This document shows positions 34,600 to 43,920 of a stretch of DNA of 59,083 nucleotides, piece by piece (the first letter of the stretch is position 1; each line of letters begins with the position of its first letter). Source of the DNA: Planctomicrobium piriforme (lineage in GTDB: Bacteria; Planctomycetota; Planctomycetia; Planctomycetales; Planctomycetaceae). The notes beneath the pieces are model-generated. The model saw only the letters and a program-made list of their open reading frames with translations, did no database searches and was not told the DNA's origin. Where the stretch lies: contig CAMATH010000044.1 of NCBI GenBank assembly GCA_945860955.1, positions 1 through 59,083 of the forward strand, written 5' to 3'. The position numbers were made by a program, and so were the translations under genes.

Positions 34600-37014
34600 T
34601 CATTCCGCTTCCATCCGGCGGGGAATCCACGCCAATGCGACCTGCGTCACCGTGATGTCAGTCTTTTTCGGTTTCACCTCGAAACTCTCCAAATGCAGGG
34701 ACTCGGGCGACTCCTGCGCCTCGATCACCCCCAACTCCGATTCGAATTTTGACTCCAGATCCGCCCGCTCGCTGGCAATCGCCGCCAGACTCTCTTGGGC
34801 CTGGGCCACATCTTGCTGTTGAGCTCCAATTTTGCTGAAATTCTTCGCGGCCGTGGTCGCCTTCCCGATATTCGACGCGCTCGCCAGCTTGCGTCCGAAC
34901 ACCGCCCCCAAAATCGTCGATCCCATCGACAGAATCGATGACATTTTCTGTGTCGAGGCTTGGGTTTGTTCCCGCTCCACTTTTTGACGGGCCCGGCGTT
35001 CCCGATCGTCGAGCAGTTTCAACTTGGGAGCGTACTTCGCCCGCAGTTTCTCCACCTGCAAGTCGCGTTGTTCACGCACATTTTGCGATAATCTCGCCCG
35101 AAATTCTCCCTCCGACTCGTTCGGCTTTGAAAACAATTTCAATTCCGTCGCCTTCCAGACCAGCAGCGAGTGCGTCCGGTACAAAAAGTCCCGCAACTCG
35201 CCCGACAGCCCAGCGAACGACTTCGCCCGCATCAATTCCGCAGGCAGTGGCTCGTAGCCACAATCTCCCGCCGCCGGGGACTTTTCGAGTTCCGGATCTT
35301 CGTCGACGAAAAATTCGGCGTCATCCCAGGCGGTCGGCGCGTTGCCATTCACCGGCTTGAGCAACGTCAACGTCTCCCAGACATCCACACCCGATTTCGC
35401 CTGGGTGAAATGGACCCGAGCGGTCCCAACCAAAGCCGGATGGTAGACCAGCCGACCTTCACGCTTCATGCCCCGTTCGGGCTGAAATCTCTCGGGAATA
35501 TCGGGGGGCAGAACGGGGCGTTGGCCGGCCGCCCCTCCCAATGTGTGCCGCACGGCCTGAGGCCCGCCTGAACTCCCCTCCGCGCCCCCGCCGACAGCCG
35601 CTTTTCGCGATGCCATCAACGTCGCGATCTGGTCCCGAGTCAGCGGACCGCGCAGGTACGACAGGACAAATCGCGACTGAAACACAATCGGCCCATCGTC
35701 GTGGACGTTGTTCAGTAAGAACACGCGATTTCCCAATCCCGAGATGATTTTCTCCATTTCGGCTCGATTGAAAGAAGATCCAGCCGCTGCAGACGCCCCT
35801 TCCAGTCCATCCAGAACTCGGAGCTTGTCCCGTTCGGTCTGTAAGCGACCGATAAACCACGTTCCCGCGTTTGCCAGACCTTTGTAGTCGAGGTCGACCG
35901 GGTTTTGTGTCGCCAAAACCACTCCCAGACCATACGCACGTGCCTGCTTTAACAGGGTGAGCATCGGCGTCTTCGTGGGCGGGTTCGCGGTCGGGGGGAA
36001 GTAGCCAAACACCTCATCCATGTAGAGGAGTGCCCGCAGACTGGACGTTCCCGGCTGCGCCCGCATCCAGCCAATCACTTCATTCAACAGGATCGTCAGA
36101 AAGAACATCCGCTCGGAATCGGACAGATGGGCGATCGACAGAATCGAAATGCGAGGCTTGCCCGCGTCGGTGAACAGCAACTTCTGAATATCCAGCGGCT
36201 CTCCTTCCATCCAGGCGGAAAACCCCGGCGATGCCAGCAAATTGTTGAGATTCATCGCCAAGTTGAAGCGGTCTGTCGCGGGGAACACGCTCTCCAGATC
36301 CATCACTCCAATGGTGGTGAACGGCGGCTGCTGAATCTCACGGATCAACGCCGACAGATCGAGATTTCGATTCGCCTTCCAGGCCCGTTCCAGAATCGTT
36401 GACAACAGAATGTTTTCGCGCCCCCGGGCGGCGTCCCCCGAGACGCCCAGCAACGCCAGCAGTCCCGAAACCGCCGCCCCGATCCGCTCGCGGAGCGCGT
36501 CGGCATTCGCCAGCACTTCCGGCCCGGGAACGGTAAACGACCGCACCACGGTCAGTGGCAAACCGGCATTGCTTCCCGGCGTGTAAATCGCCAGATCGAC
36601 AGCATTCCGGAAATTGGTGATCCGCTCGGGCGTCTGCTCCGAATCTGCCAGCCCCTTCCGCCAGTCGGCCGCCGTCTTCTTCGCAAGCTCGTCGACCGTC
36701 ATCCCTTTCCGAGTCGCCTCGGCCTGGTCGATCCAGGGGACATAGTCTTCCGGCTTCAGGTCGGGAAATGTCAGCAGCAGATTGCCCAAATCCCCTTTGG
36801 GATCGATCACAATCGCGGGAATGTGGTCGATCGCCGCCTCTTCCAGCAGCGTCAGGCACAGCCCGGTTTTTCCCGACCCGGTCATTCCCACACACACCGC
36901 GTGCGTAGTGAGATCCTTCGAACTGTACAGCAACGGTTTATCGAGCGGTTGCTTTTCGTCGAGATCGTAGGGGCGTCCCAGATAGAAGACGCCCAGTTTT
37001 TCGTAGTCGAACAT
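34600..37014 (-). CDS. HerA/VirB4-like ATPase with C-terminal coiled coil
   Basis: An 804-residue protein from ATG 37014 (MFDYEKLGVFYLGRPYDLDE). A FtsK/HerA-type P-loop core follows: Walker A VCVGMTGSGKTGLCLTLLEE, the IVIDPKGDLGNLLLTFP strand, Walker B ALLYMDEVFGYFP and GLGVVLATQNPVDLDYKGLA with sensor Gln. DUF87-type sequence extends to about residue 470. The second half has a glycine-rich linker, then a folded segment, and ends in a long Arg/Glu/Gln coiled coil (about 640-780) interrupted by SILSMGSTILGAVFGRKLAS, a Gly/Ala segment that may sit at a membrane. Family members pump DNA or protein; whole-protein relatives occur widely without experimental study. No nuclease (NurA-like) is adjacent, and the divergent neighbour is a flavocytochrome. 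Confidence 0.8.
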   Translation of the reverse strand: MFDYEKLGVFYLGRPYDLDEKQPLDKPLLYSSKDLTTHAVCVGMTGSGKTGLCLTLLEEAAIDHIPAIVIDPKGDLGNLLLTFPDLKPEDYVPWIDQAEATRKGMTVDELAKKTAADWRKGLADSEQTPERITNFRNAVDLAIYTPGSNAGLPLTVVRSFTVPGPEVLANADALRERIGAAVSGLLALLGVSGDAARGRENILLSTILERAWKANRNLDLSALIREIQQPPFTTIGVMDLESVFPATDRFNLAMNLNNLLASPGFSAWMEGEPLDIQKLLFTDAGKPRISILSIAHLSDSERMFFLTILLNEVIGWMRAQPGTSSLRALLYMDEVFGYFPPTANPPTKTPMLTLLKQARAYGLGVVLATQNPVDLDYKGLANAGTWFIGRLQTERDKLRVLDGLEGASAAAGSSFNRAEMEKIISGLGNRVFLLNNVHDDGPIVFQSRFVLSYLRGPLTRDQIATLMASRKAAVGGGAEGSSGGPQAVRHTLGGAAGQRPVLPPDIPERFQPERGMKREGRLVYHPALVGTARVHFTQAKSGVDVWETLTLLKPVNGNAPTAWDDAEFFVDEDPELEKSPAAGDCGYEPLPAELMRAKSFAGLSGELRDFLYRTHSLLVWKATELKLFSKPNESEGEFRARLSQNVREQRDLQVEKLRAKYAPKLKLLDDRERRARQKVEREQTQASTQKMSSILSMGSTILGAVFGRKLASASNIGKATTAAKNFSKIGAQQQDVAQAQESLAAIASERADLESKFESELGVIEAQESPESLHLESFEVKPKKTDITVTQVALAWIPRRMEAE

Positions 37015-37207
37015 GGTGCCGCGAAGGAATTGCAGGGTGCGTGTCACGCCGGTATCGGCAGGGAGTTCTCGCAACGGACGGTCACTTGTTCTAGCTTGCC
37101 CGGGTCGGGAAAGACAGTCTCGCGGGCTTGTTGCGCCCCGCGAGGCGACATACAAACCGGATTGCCCCGAACCCCCTCTGGATTCTTCACTCCCAGGTTG
37201 TGAAATC

Positions 37208-39049
37208 ATGCTTCGATGGACCGCCTGCTGCGTCTGCCTGCTGGGAATCGGTTGTTCGCACGGGGCCGATCGCGCGGGTCCGAGCGGATCGTCACGCGAA
37301 GAGTCACAACGCGGCGGGCCGGCGGCGAACGCGGAGTTGGAAAATGTCGCGACGGACGACGACTCAGCCCCACCGTCCGACGCGCCCACGACCGATGTCA
37401 TTATCGTCGGTGCCGGCATCTCCGGGTTGAGCGCCGCGCTCGATCTCGGCCGGGGGGGAATTCGGGTGACGGTCGTCGATATGTCCTCAGTGTTCGGCGG
37501 ACACGCGGTCATGTCGCAGGGTAGTGTCAGCATCGTGGCGACACCGATGCAGGAAAAGCTGGGAATTCGCGACACTCCCGAACTGGCGTTTCAGGATTTT
37601 CACACTTGGGGAATCGACCCTGCGACCGACTGGGTCCGGTATTACGTCGATCACTCCCGCGAAGAGATTTATGACTGGCTGATGGAACTGGGAATCCGGT
37701 TTCAAGATGTCGTCGCCTCTTCGGGCAATTCGGTGCCGCGTGAGCATCAACCCATCGGCAGAGGTATCGGACTGGTCACTCCCATCTACCGCGCCTGCCT
37801 GGAGTCTCAGCGGGTCGAGTTTCTCTGGAACAACCAGGTCGAGCAGTTGATCACGCGCGACGGACGTATCAGTGGTGTACGGGTACGGGATCTGCGGACC
37901 GACGAGGAGCGCGAGATCCGCGGTCGGGCCGTCGTGCTGGCGACGGGTGGATTCCAGAGCAACCTCGAAATGGTTCGCGAATTCTGGCCGGCGGAGTTTC
38001 GTTTCCCCAGAAGAATTCTCGCTGGCTCCGGTCGCAATTCGATCGGGCTGGGGCATCGCATCGCTCAATCTGTCGGCGGAGAACTCGTACGCATGGAGGA
38101 CCAGTGGAATTACTTCACGGGACTTCCCGACCCCCGTTATCCCGGCACCAACCGCGGGCTGAACGCGACGAATCTGCATGGAATTCTGGTCAATTCCGAG
38201 GCGAAACAGTTCGTGAATTTTCACGGCTGGGCCAAAAAAGTGATGCCAATCCTGTTGAAACAGGAAAACACCGCGGTCTGGAACATCTTCGACGAGGCGG
38301 CCAAACCACACTTCAGCGTCTCGGGTTCCGATTGGGGGGATTTCAAAAAAGTCGAACGCCTGATCCTGCAAAATCCCGAGCTAGTGAAACGGGCCGACAC
38401 TCTCGAAGAATTGGCGAGTCTGACCGGACTTCCGGTGGAGAATCTGTTGAAAACGGTCGCACGTCATAATGAACTCGTCGACCGTGGCGAAGATGTCGAT
38501 TTCGGGCGATTCGGTCCGGGGAAGCCCGATTTCTCGAACAAGTCGTCGCCCAAGATTGCGACTCCCCCGTTCTACGCGATGCAGACGTTTCCGCTGACAC
38601 GCAAGAGCATGGGAGGAGTCGCGATCGACCTCAAATCGCGAGTGGTGACAGTGGATCACCATCCGATCCCAGGCCTCTATGCCGTCGGGGAACTGACGGG
38701 GTTGGCCCTGATCAACGGGAAGGCGGCGCTCGAAGGGACTTTTCTGGGGCCGTGCATTGTGACAGGACGCGTCGCGGCACGCACGCTGCTTGCCGAGTTA
38801 TCGATAGAAGCAACTCCGGCCCCACTCCGCGAGCGGCTTTGCACAAGCTGCCACGACATGCCGGAACTGCTGTCGGAACCGCGCCCCGGATACTGGCACT
38901 TCGAAAAAGTTCATCAGGTCACACAAGAACGCGCGCTCGACTGCCGGCAGTGTCATGGCGAACTGGCCCCGTATCGAGCCGAGGCGCATCGGATCAACCG
39001 CCAGTCATTGTCGGCGAGTTGTGTGGCATGCCACGTCGCGCAGGAATAG
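37208..39049 (+). CDS. Flavocytochrome c lipoprotein (fumarate-reductase-type FAD domain plus three haem motifs)
   Basis: A 613-residue protein from ATG 37208. A lipoprotein signal ends at CVCLLGIGCSH (lipid Cys at about 16), followed by a low-complexity linker. The FAD domain begins VIIVGAGISGLSAALDLGRG and continues with SSVFGGHAVMSQGSVSIVAT and GRAVVLATGGFQSNLEMVRE; GLYAVGELTGLALINGKAAL is the C-terminal FAD motif. This is the succinate/fumarate/urocanate reductase flavoprotein family. The C-terminal ~90 residues carry CTSCH, CRQCH and CVACH, so three c-type haems can feed the flavin. It should reduce (or oxidise) an organic acid outside the cytoplasm, on the membrane. The divergent ATPase shares its ~190-base upstream region. 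Confidence 0.85.
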   Translation: MLRWTACCVCLLGIGCSHGADRAGPSGSSREESQRGGPAANAELENVATDDDSAPPSDAPTTDVIIVGAGISGLSAALDLGRGGIRVTVVDMSSVFGGHAVMSQGSVSIVATPMQEKLGIRDTPELAFQDFHTWGIDPATDWVRYYVDHSREEIYDWLMELGIRFQDVVASSGNSVPREHQPIGRGIGLVTPIYRACLESQRVEFLWNNQVEQLITRDGRISGVRVRDLRTDEEREIRGRAVVLATGGFQSNLEMVREFWPAEFRFPRRILAGSGRNSIGLGHRIAQSVGGELVRMEDQWNYFTGLPDPRYPGTNRGLNATNLHGILVNSEAKQFVNFHGWAKKVMPILLKQENTAVWNIFDEAAKPHFSVSGSDWGDFKKVERLILQNPELVKRADTLEELASLTGLPVENLLKTVARHNELVDRGEDVDFGRFGPGKPDFSNKSSPKIATPPFYAMQTFPLTRKSMGGVAIDLKSRVVTVDHHPIPGLYAVGELTGLALINGKAALEGTFLGPCIVTGRVAARTLLAELSIEATPAPLRERLCTSCHDMPELLSEPRPGYWHFEKVHQVTQERALDCRQCHGELAPYRAEAHRINRQSLSASCVACHVAQE

Positions 39050-39062
39050 CGACATTTTCTCG

Positions 39063-39206
39063 TTCGAACCGCTGTTAGCGATGGCCCTCGTTTTTGAACC
39101 GCTCACCGGCGATTGGTCCGTGTTTCGCAACAAACGCGGCGACCGGATCAATATCCTACTGTGGGACCGCGACGGGCTGCTGTGGAATGAAAAGCGACTC
39201 GAATTG
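39063..39206 (+). pseudogene. IS66 family TnpB (Orf2) remnant
   Basis: After the flavocytochrome stop, the plus strand reads MALVFEPLTGDWSVFRNKRG and then DRINILLWDRDGLLWNEKRL. This is the core of the IS66 TnpB/Orf2 accessory protein (compare the pattern FRNRRGDRLKIL-WDRDGL-W-KRLE). Only about 45 residues remain; flanking tnpA, tnpC and terminal repeats are not found, so this is an IS scar between two operons. Confidence 0.7.
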
Positions 39207-39268
39207 CGGTCGCCTGCCGACCGATCTATAACCGTTCGTTGGCCCGTCTTCTCCCCGAGTTGTGCGTC

Positions 39269-41638
39269 ATGAACCCTCTTCGTTTTGGATTGATCTGCCT
39301 CGCGGTCATCGCCGTTGGGATACTGCCGTTCAGTGTCTGCGTGGCGGCACCTCCCGCCGTCGCCGCCGATACGACCGTTTCCTTCCTCAACGACGTGGAA
39401 CCCGTTCTGACCCGATTCGGCTGCAATTCGGGGGGATGTCACGGGAAACTGGCCGGCCAAAACGGTTTTCGCCTGTCGTTACGTGGCTATGCCCCCGAGC
39501 AAGACTACCAATGGCTCGCACGTGAAGCGCAGTCCCGCCGGGTGAATCGCATTGATCCCGCAGCCAGTCTTTTGCTGAAAAAGGGGGCGGGCACTGTGCC
39601 CCACGGCGGTGGCCGCCGACTGATCGTTGACTCGCTCGGATACGTTGTGCTGTTCAACTGGATCCGTCAGGGACTTCCCCCGATCGCCGCCGAGGAACGC
39701 CGTCCGCAGCGCCTCGAGATCCAACAAACAGCCGTGACGCTCGCCCCGGGCGAAGAGCGGCAACTCATTGTGAGCGCGTTCTATTCTGACGGAACAACCC
39801 GCGACGTCACGTGGATGACGGTCTTCAAATCGAACGACGCCGGACTGGTCGATGTCTCGGCCGAAGGGCGGATCACCGCGCGACGAGCAGGTGAAACGGC
39901 ACTCGTGGCGGCGTTCGACGGCTTGGTCGCTTCATTGGTGGTCACGGTGCCGTACCCGACGGAAGTCCTGGCATCGGCGTTTGCGGAACGCCGGAATTTC
40001 ATCGACACGCATCTGTTCCAAAAACTCGAAGCGTTGCGGCTGGAACCCTCTGGCCGCTGTGATGACGCGACGTTTCTCCGACGATCGACGCTCGATGTGA
40101 TCGGCACCCTGCCAACGGAGGACGAGGTTCGCGTGTTTCTGGCGGACTCGCGCAGTGACAAACGGGCGATTTGGATCGACCACCTCCTCAATCACCCCGA
40201 ATTCGCGGACTTTTGGGCTCTGCAACTGGCTGACCTGTTTCAGAATCGTCGCGAACGGGATCACGATGTGCGGGGGGTGAAGGGGGTCCGATCGCTCCAC
40301 GCGTGGCTGCGAACTCAGATGGCCGCCAATCGCCCCTGGAATGACATCGCCCGGGATGTGCTGCTGGCTCAGGGAGACACGTCGGCCGCGCCAGCGGTGG
40401 GGTATTACGTTGTGACCGTGGGGGAACAGCCCGCCGAGCGTTCGGAAGTCGCTGACTCGGTCGCACAGGCGTTCCTGGGAACCCGCATCGGATGTGCCCG
40501 CTGTCACAACCACCCATTGGAACGCTACACGCAGGACGATTACTACCACTTCATCGGGTTCTTTTCGCGGATTGTGCTGGACCGCAAGGAGCCCAAGGAT
40601 GGTGCGACCCGCTTGCAGGTCGGCACACAGCACACCCTCAACCTCTCGCGGCAACTGCAAAACGAACAACGTGCGCTGGCGAAATTGGTCAGTGACAACG
40701 CCCCGGCGGACCAGGTTGAACCGAAGCGACAGCAGCTTGCCAGCATCGAGCGCGAAATCGACCAGAATTTGCAAAGCCCACCCCGGGTCTCGCAACCGCG
40801 CACGGGAGTGGCGCTGGCACCGCGGTCCCTCGATCGGCAGACAATCGAAGTCCCCCCCGGTGGTGATCCGCGACAGCAGCTTGCCGACTGGCTCACGGCG
40901 GGAGGTCGTGAGCAATTCGCCGGCGCGATGGTGAACCGCATCTGGCGGCATTTCTTCGCCGTCGGACTGGTGGAGCCGGTCGATGATTTGCGCGGCACAA
41001 ATCCCCCCAGCAATCGCCCCTTGTGGGACGCGCTGGTCGCGGAGTTCGCGGGACACAACTACGACTTCAAACACCTGATGCGGCTGATGTTGAATTCCCG
41101 GGCGTATCAGTTGTCGTCAGCGACCACCCCCGCGAACGCGACCGATACCCGGTTCTACTCACACTATTATGCCCGCCGACTCTCCGCAGAGGTGCTGCTC
41201 GACGGCATCGGGCAGGTGACCGGAATTCCCGAGTCCTATCCCGGATACCCGGTCGGGACGCGGGCGATCCAGTTGCCTGGTCCGCAGGTCGACTCGTATT
41301 TCCTGTCGGTCTTCGGTCGATCCGACCGGGTGACGGCGTGCGACTGTGAACGGAACAACGACGTCACACTGCCGCAATTGCTGCATTTGCGGAACAGCGA
41401 AGCGCTCCTGCAAAAGATCGACGACGGTGCGGGACGGCTGGCAAAGTTTGTCGCGGAAACACCCGACGACAACGCGCTGATCGACCAGTTGTTTCTGACC
41501 GCGCTGGGACGACATCCCCGTGCAGAGGAACGGGACCGCGTACTCACCGCCTTCGGCCCCCAATCCACTCGTAAAGAAGCGGCCGCCGACTTGTTCTGGG
41601 CGCTGCTCAACACCAAAGAATTCGCGTTCAATCACTAA
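39269..41638 (+). CDS. DUF1549/DUF1553 domain protein with haem-like N-terminus
   Basis: A 789-residue exported protein from ATG 39269 with signal peptide FGLICLAVIAVGILPFSVCV. The N-terminal segment VEPVLTRFGCNSGGCHGKLA has the CxxxxCH of the planctomycete cytochrome-like domain. A bacterial Ig-like (BIG2) domain follows (EERQLIVSAFYSDGTTRDVT). DUF1549 then carries NFIDTHLFQKLEALRLEPSG and GTRIGCARCHNHPLERY. DUF1553 near the end has RRLSAEVLLDGIGQVTGIPE and DNALIDQLFLTALGRHP. Such genes are numerous in planctomycetes, paired with DUF1501 genes, and are thought to act in extracellular polymer use; the chemistry is unknown. The DUF1501 gene starts 13 bases downstream. Confidence 0.9.
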   Translation: MNPLRFGLICLAVIAVGILPFSVCVAAPPAVAADTTVSFLNDVEPVLTRFGCNSGGCHGKLAGQNGFRLSLRGYAPEQDYQWLAREAQSRRVNRIDPAASLLLKKGAGTVPHGGGRRLIVDSLGYVVLFNWIRQGLPPIAAEERRPQRLEIQQTAVTLAPGEERQLIVSAFYSDGTTRDVTWMTVFKSNDAGLVDVSAEGRITARRAGETALVAAFDGLVASLVVTVPYPTEVLASAFAERRNFIDTHLFQKLEALRLEPSGRCDDATFLRRSTLDVIGTLPTEDEVRVFLADSRSDKRAIWIDHLLNHPEFADFWALQLADLFQNRRERDHDVRGVKGVRSLHAWLRTQMAANRPWNDIARDVLLAQGDTSAAPAVGYYVVTVGEQPAERSEVADSVAQAFLGTRIGCARCHNHPLERYTQDDYYHFIGFFSRIVLDRKEPKDGATRLQVGTQHTLNLSRQLQNEQRALAKLVSDNAPADQVEPKRQQLASIEREIDQNLQSPPRVSQPRTGVALAPRSLDRQTIEVPPGGDPRQQLADWLTAGGREQFAGAMVNRIWRHFFAVGLVEPVDDLRGTNPPSNRPLWDALVAEFAGHNYDFKHLMRLMLNSRAYQLSSATTPANATDTRFYSHYYARRLSAEVLLDGIGQVTGIPESYPGYPVGTRAIQLPGPQVDSYFLSVFGRSDRVTACDCERNNDVTLPQLLHLRNSEALLQKIDDGAGRLAKFVAETPDDNALIDQLFLTALGRHPRAEERDRVLTAFGPQSTRKEAAADLFWALLNTKEFAFNH

Positions 41639-41651
41639 CCGTGAGGTTGTC

Positions 41652-42980
41652 ATGTTCGATCTGACATTCCACCCCGGCGGAGTTCGTCCCTATCCCACGC
41701 TCTGTCGTCGCGACGCCCTGCGCGTGGGGGGACTATCGGCGTTCGGACTGTCGGCGGCGGCGCTGCTGCGTGCCGAGGCGACACGCGCGGCCGACGCTCC
41801 CGCCCCGCGCGCGAAATCGGTGGTGCTGGTCTACCTGGGAGGGGGACTCTCGCATCACGACAGTTTTGACCTGAAGCCGGACGCGTCCGCCGAGGTGCGC
41901 GGGCAATATCGTCCGATCGCGTCGAATGTCGCGGGACTCGATGTCGGTGAGCTGCTGCCGCGCATGGCGCAGACGATGGACAAAGTCTGCCTCGTTCGCA
42001 GCGGCGCTCACAACAACGACCACCACGAGACGGCGACCAACTGGGTGATGTCGGGCCGGTTTGGGTCGGCGTTTGGCGATTGGCCCGCGCTGGGTGCCGT
42101 CGCTGCCCATGAATTGGGCTTCTCGGGAGAACTTCCCCCGTATGTGTCAATTCCGCGCAATCCGTCATTCACTTGGGAGCTGGGCCGGAGCGCGTTCCTG
42201 GGAGGACGTTACGAGTCGTTCAAAGCGGGCGATCCCAACGACGCGAATTTCCGGGTTCGCGATCTGTCACTGCCGGGAGCGATCGCCGAGTCGCGGGTCG
42301 CGCGCCGACAGTCGTTGCTTGAGGCGGTCGATGGCCTGGCGCGCGGCATCGAGGGGAACGACCAGATCCTCGCGTACGACGAATACCAGCAACGGGCGGC
42401 ATCAATGGTGCTGTCGGGGAAGGCGCGGGAGGCGTTTGCCATCGACCAGGAGCCGGCGGAACGGCGCGACCGTTTTGGTCGTACCACCTTCGGCCAGAGT
42501 TGTCTGCTCGCGCGGCGACTGGTCGAGCGCGGCGTGCGCTACGTCACAATCAATTACGGTGGCTGGGACCACCACGCAAAGATCTTTCCGTCGCTCGACA
42601 AAAAACTGCCGGAGTTCGACCAGGGCTTCTCGGCTCTGGTCACTGACCTGCACGAACGCGGCCTGACCAAAGACACGCTGGTGGTCTGCATGGGGGAATT
42701 CGGCCGCACCCCCAAGATCAACAAGGATCAGGGACGCGACCACTGGGCACCGGCGGCGTCGCTGCTGTTTTGCGGCGCGGGGGTGCGGACGGGTCAGGTG
42801 CTGGGTTCGACCGACCGGGACGGGGCGTATACCACCAGCAAGCCGTTCGCGCCGGCGGATGTCGGTTGCACCATTCTCGAGTCGCTCGGAATCAACCCGA
42901 GGAAACACCTCCACACGCCCGATGGCCGGCCCGTCGAAATCCTCGACACCGGCAACTTCATGAGCGAGCTGTTCGTATGA
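41652..42980 (+). CDS. DUF1501 domain protein
   Basis: A 442-residue protein from ATG 41652. Its N-terminus CRRDALRVGGLSAFGLSAAA looks like a Tat-type signal. The body is the alkaline-phosphatase-fold DUF1501: SVVLVYLGGGLSHHDSFDLK, MAQTMDKVCLVRSGAHNNDH, FGQSCLLARRLVERGVRYVT, VVCMGEFGRTPKINKDQG and RDHWAPAASLLFCGAG. The metal-binding-like Asp and His residues of the fold (DSFDLK, GRDHW) are present. It pairs with the DUF1549/DUF1553 protein in the same operon. The PPC-domain gene overlaps its stop by four bases. Confidence 0.9.
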   Translation: MFDLTFHPGGVRPYPTLCRRDALRVGGLSAFGLSAAALLRAEATRAADAPAPRAKSVVLVYLGGGLSHHDSFDLKPDASAEVRGQYRPIASNVAGLDVGELLPRMAQTMDKVCLVRSGAHNNDHHETATNWVMSGRFGSAFGDWPALGAVAAHELGFSGELPPYVSIPRNPSFTWELGRSAFLGGRYESFKAGDPNDANFRVRDLSLPGAIAESRVARRQSLLEAVDGLARGIEGNDQILAYDEYQQRAASMVLSGKAREAFAIDQEPAERRDRFGRTTFGQSCLLARRLVERGVRYVTINYGGWDHHAKIFPSLDKKLPEFDQGFSALVTDLHERGLTKDTLVVCMGEFGRTPKINKDQGRDHWAPAASLLFCGAGVRTGQVLGSTDRDGAYTTSKPFAPADVGCTILESLGINPRKHLHTPDGRPVEILDTGNFMSELFV

Positions 42981-43816
42981 CTCGACTCCCCCGTGTCTGG
43001 CCCCGCCTGGCTGCCATAGCCGCGTTCTGCTGTGTCATGACGTGCCTCTGGGGGCGAACCGCCATTCCGCAGGATAAAGCCCAGGAAAAACCACCGGAAA
43101 AGCCAGTCGTTCTGTTGTCGTCTCCCTTGGGGATTCCTCCGGGTGAGACGGCCCGGATCGTTCTCCGCGGTTTGCGGCTCGATGGCGCGACCGGGGTGAA
43201 ATCCACCGACGAACGGGTGCGGGTGAAACTGCTGAGCGCCGGAAAAACGGCGGTGCCGGCGAATCAGCCCCTGCCTCGCGTTGGGGACACCCAGATCGAA
43301 TTGGAACTGTCCGGTGTCGCCAGCGATATCGAGTCCCTCGTTCTGAATGTGACCGGACCGGCAGGAGAGTCGGAACCGTACAAGATCCCTGTCCGCCCCG
43401 CCAAAGAAAGCGAAGGGCAGGCAACGCCGCAGGGACCGGCGATTGGGGAAGTGGAACCGAATGGAGGATTTCGCCAGACTCAGAAGATCGCGGCACCGCA
43501 GGTTGTACTCGGTACCATCGCGAATCCGCAGGATGTCGACGTGTACGAATTCGAGTTGGCCCAATCGCAAACCGTTGTGTGTGAATTGTTCGCCGAGCGG
43601 TTGGGGTCGGGGCTGGACTCGTTGCTCACACTGTATTCCGCAAATGGCGACGTGATCGCCACCAGCGATGACCTTGCCGAATCGCGTGACTCACGGGTGG
43701 AACTGAAACAGTTCGGCCCGGGTCGCCTTTTTCTCGTGGTACAAGACGCGAACGACCAGGGGGGGCCTGCGCATCCCTATCGGCTGGTGGTCCGAACCCA
43801 GTCGCCTCAGAATTAG
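42977..43816 (+). CDS. Exported PPC-domain protein
   Basis: A 279-residue protein whose ATG at 42977 overlaps the upstream stop (ATGA). A signal peptide with LAAIAAFCCVMTCLWGRTA leads to an Ig-like strand-rich region (VVLLSSPLGIPPGETARIVL) and a C-terminal pre-peptidase-type (PPC) domain, VYEFELAQSQTVVCELFAER to GRLFLVVQDANDQGG. It has no catalytic motif. It is the third gene of the DUF1549-DUF1501-PPC unit and most likely assists binding or assembly at the outer surface. Confidence 0.82.
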   Translation: MTRLPRVWPRLAAIAAFCCVMTCLWGRTAIPQDKAQEKPPEKPVVLLSSPLGIPPGETARIVLRGLRLDGATGVKSTDERVRVKLLSAGKTAVPANQPLPRVGDTQIELELSGVASDIESLVLNVTGPAGESEPYKIPVRPAKESEGQATPQGPAIGEVEPNGGFRQTQKIAAPQVVLGTIANPQDVDVYEFELAQSQTVVCELFAERLGSGLDSLLTLYSANGDVIATSDDLAESRDSRVELKQFGPGRLFLVVQDANDQGGPAHPYRLVVRTQSPQN

Positions 43817-43920
43817 GAGCAGGCCCGTGGCCCGGCTCGAGCCGCCGCTCGGAGTCGCGAACGACCATTCCCTCTGGTGGCTTGCCAACGGAAACGCATA
43901 AAAAGTGCCCGACGATATTC

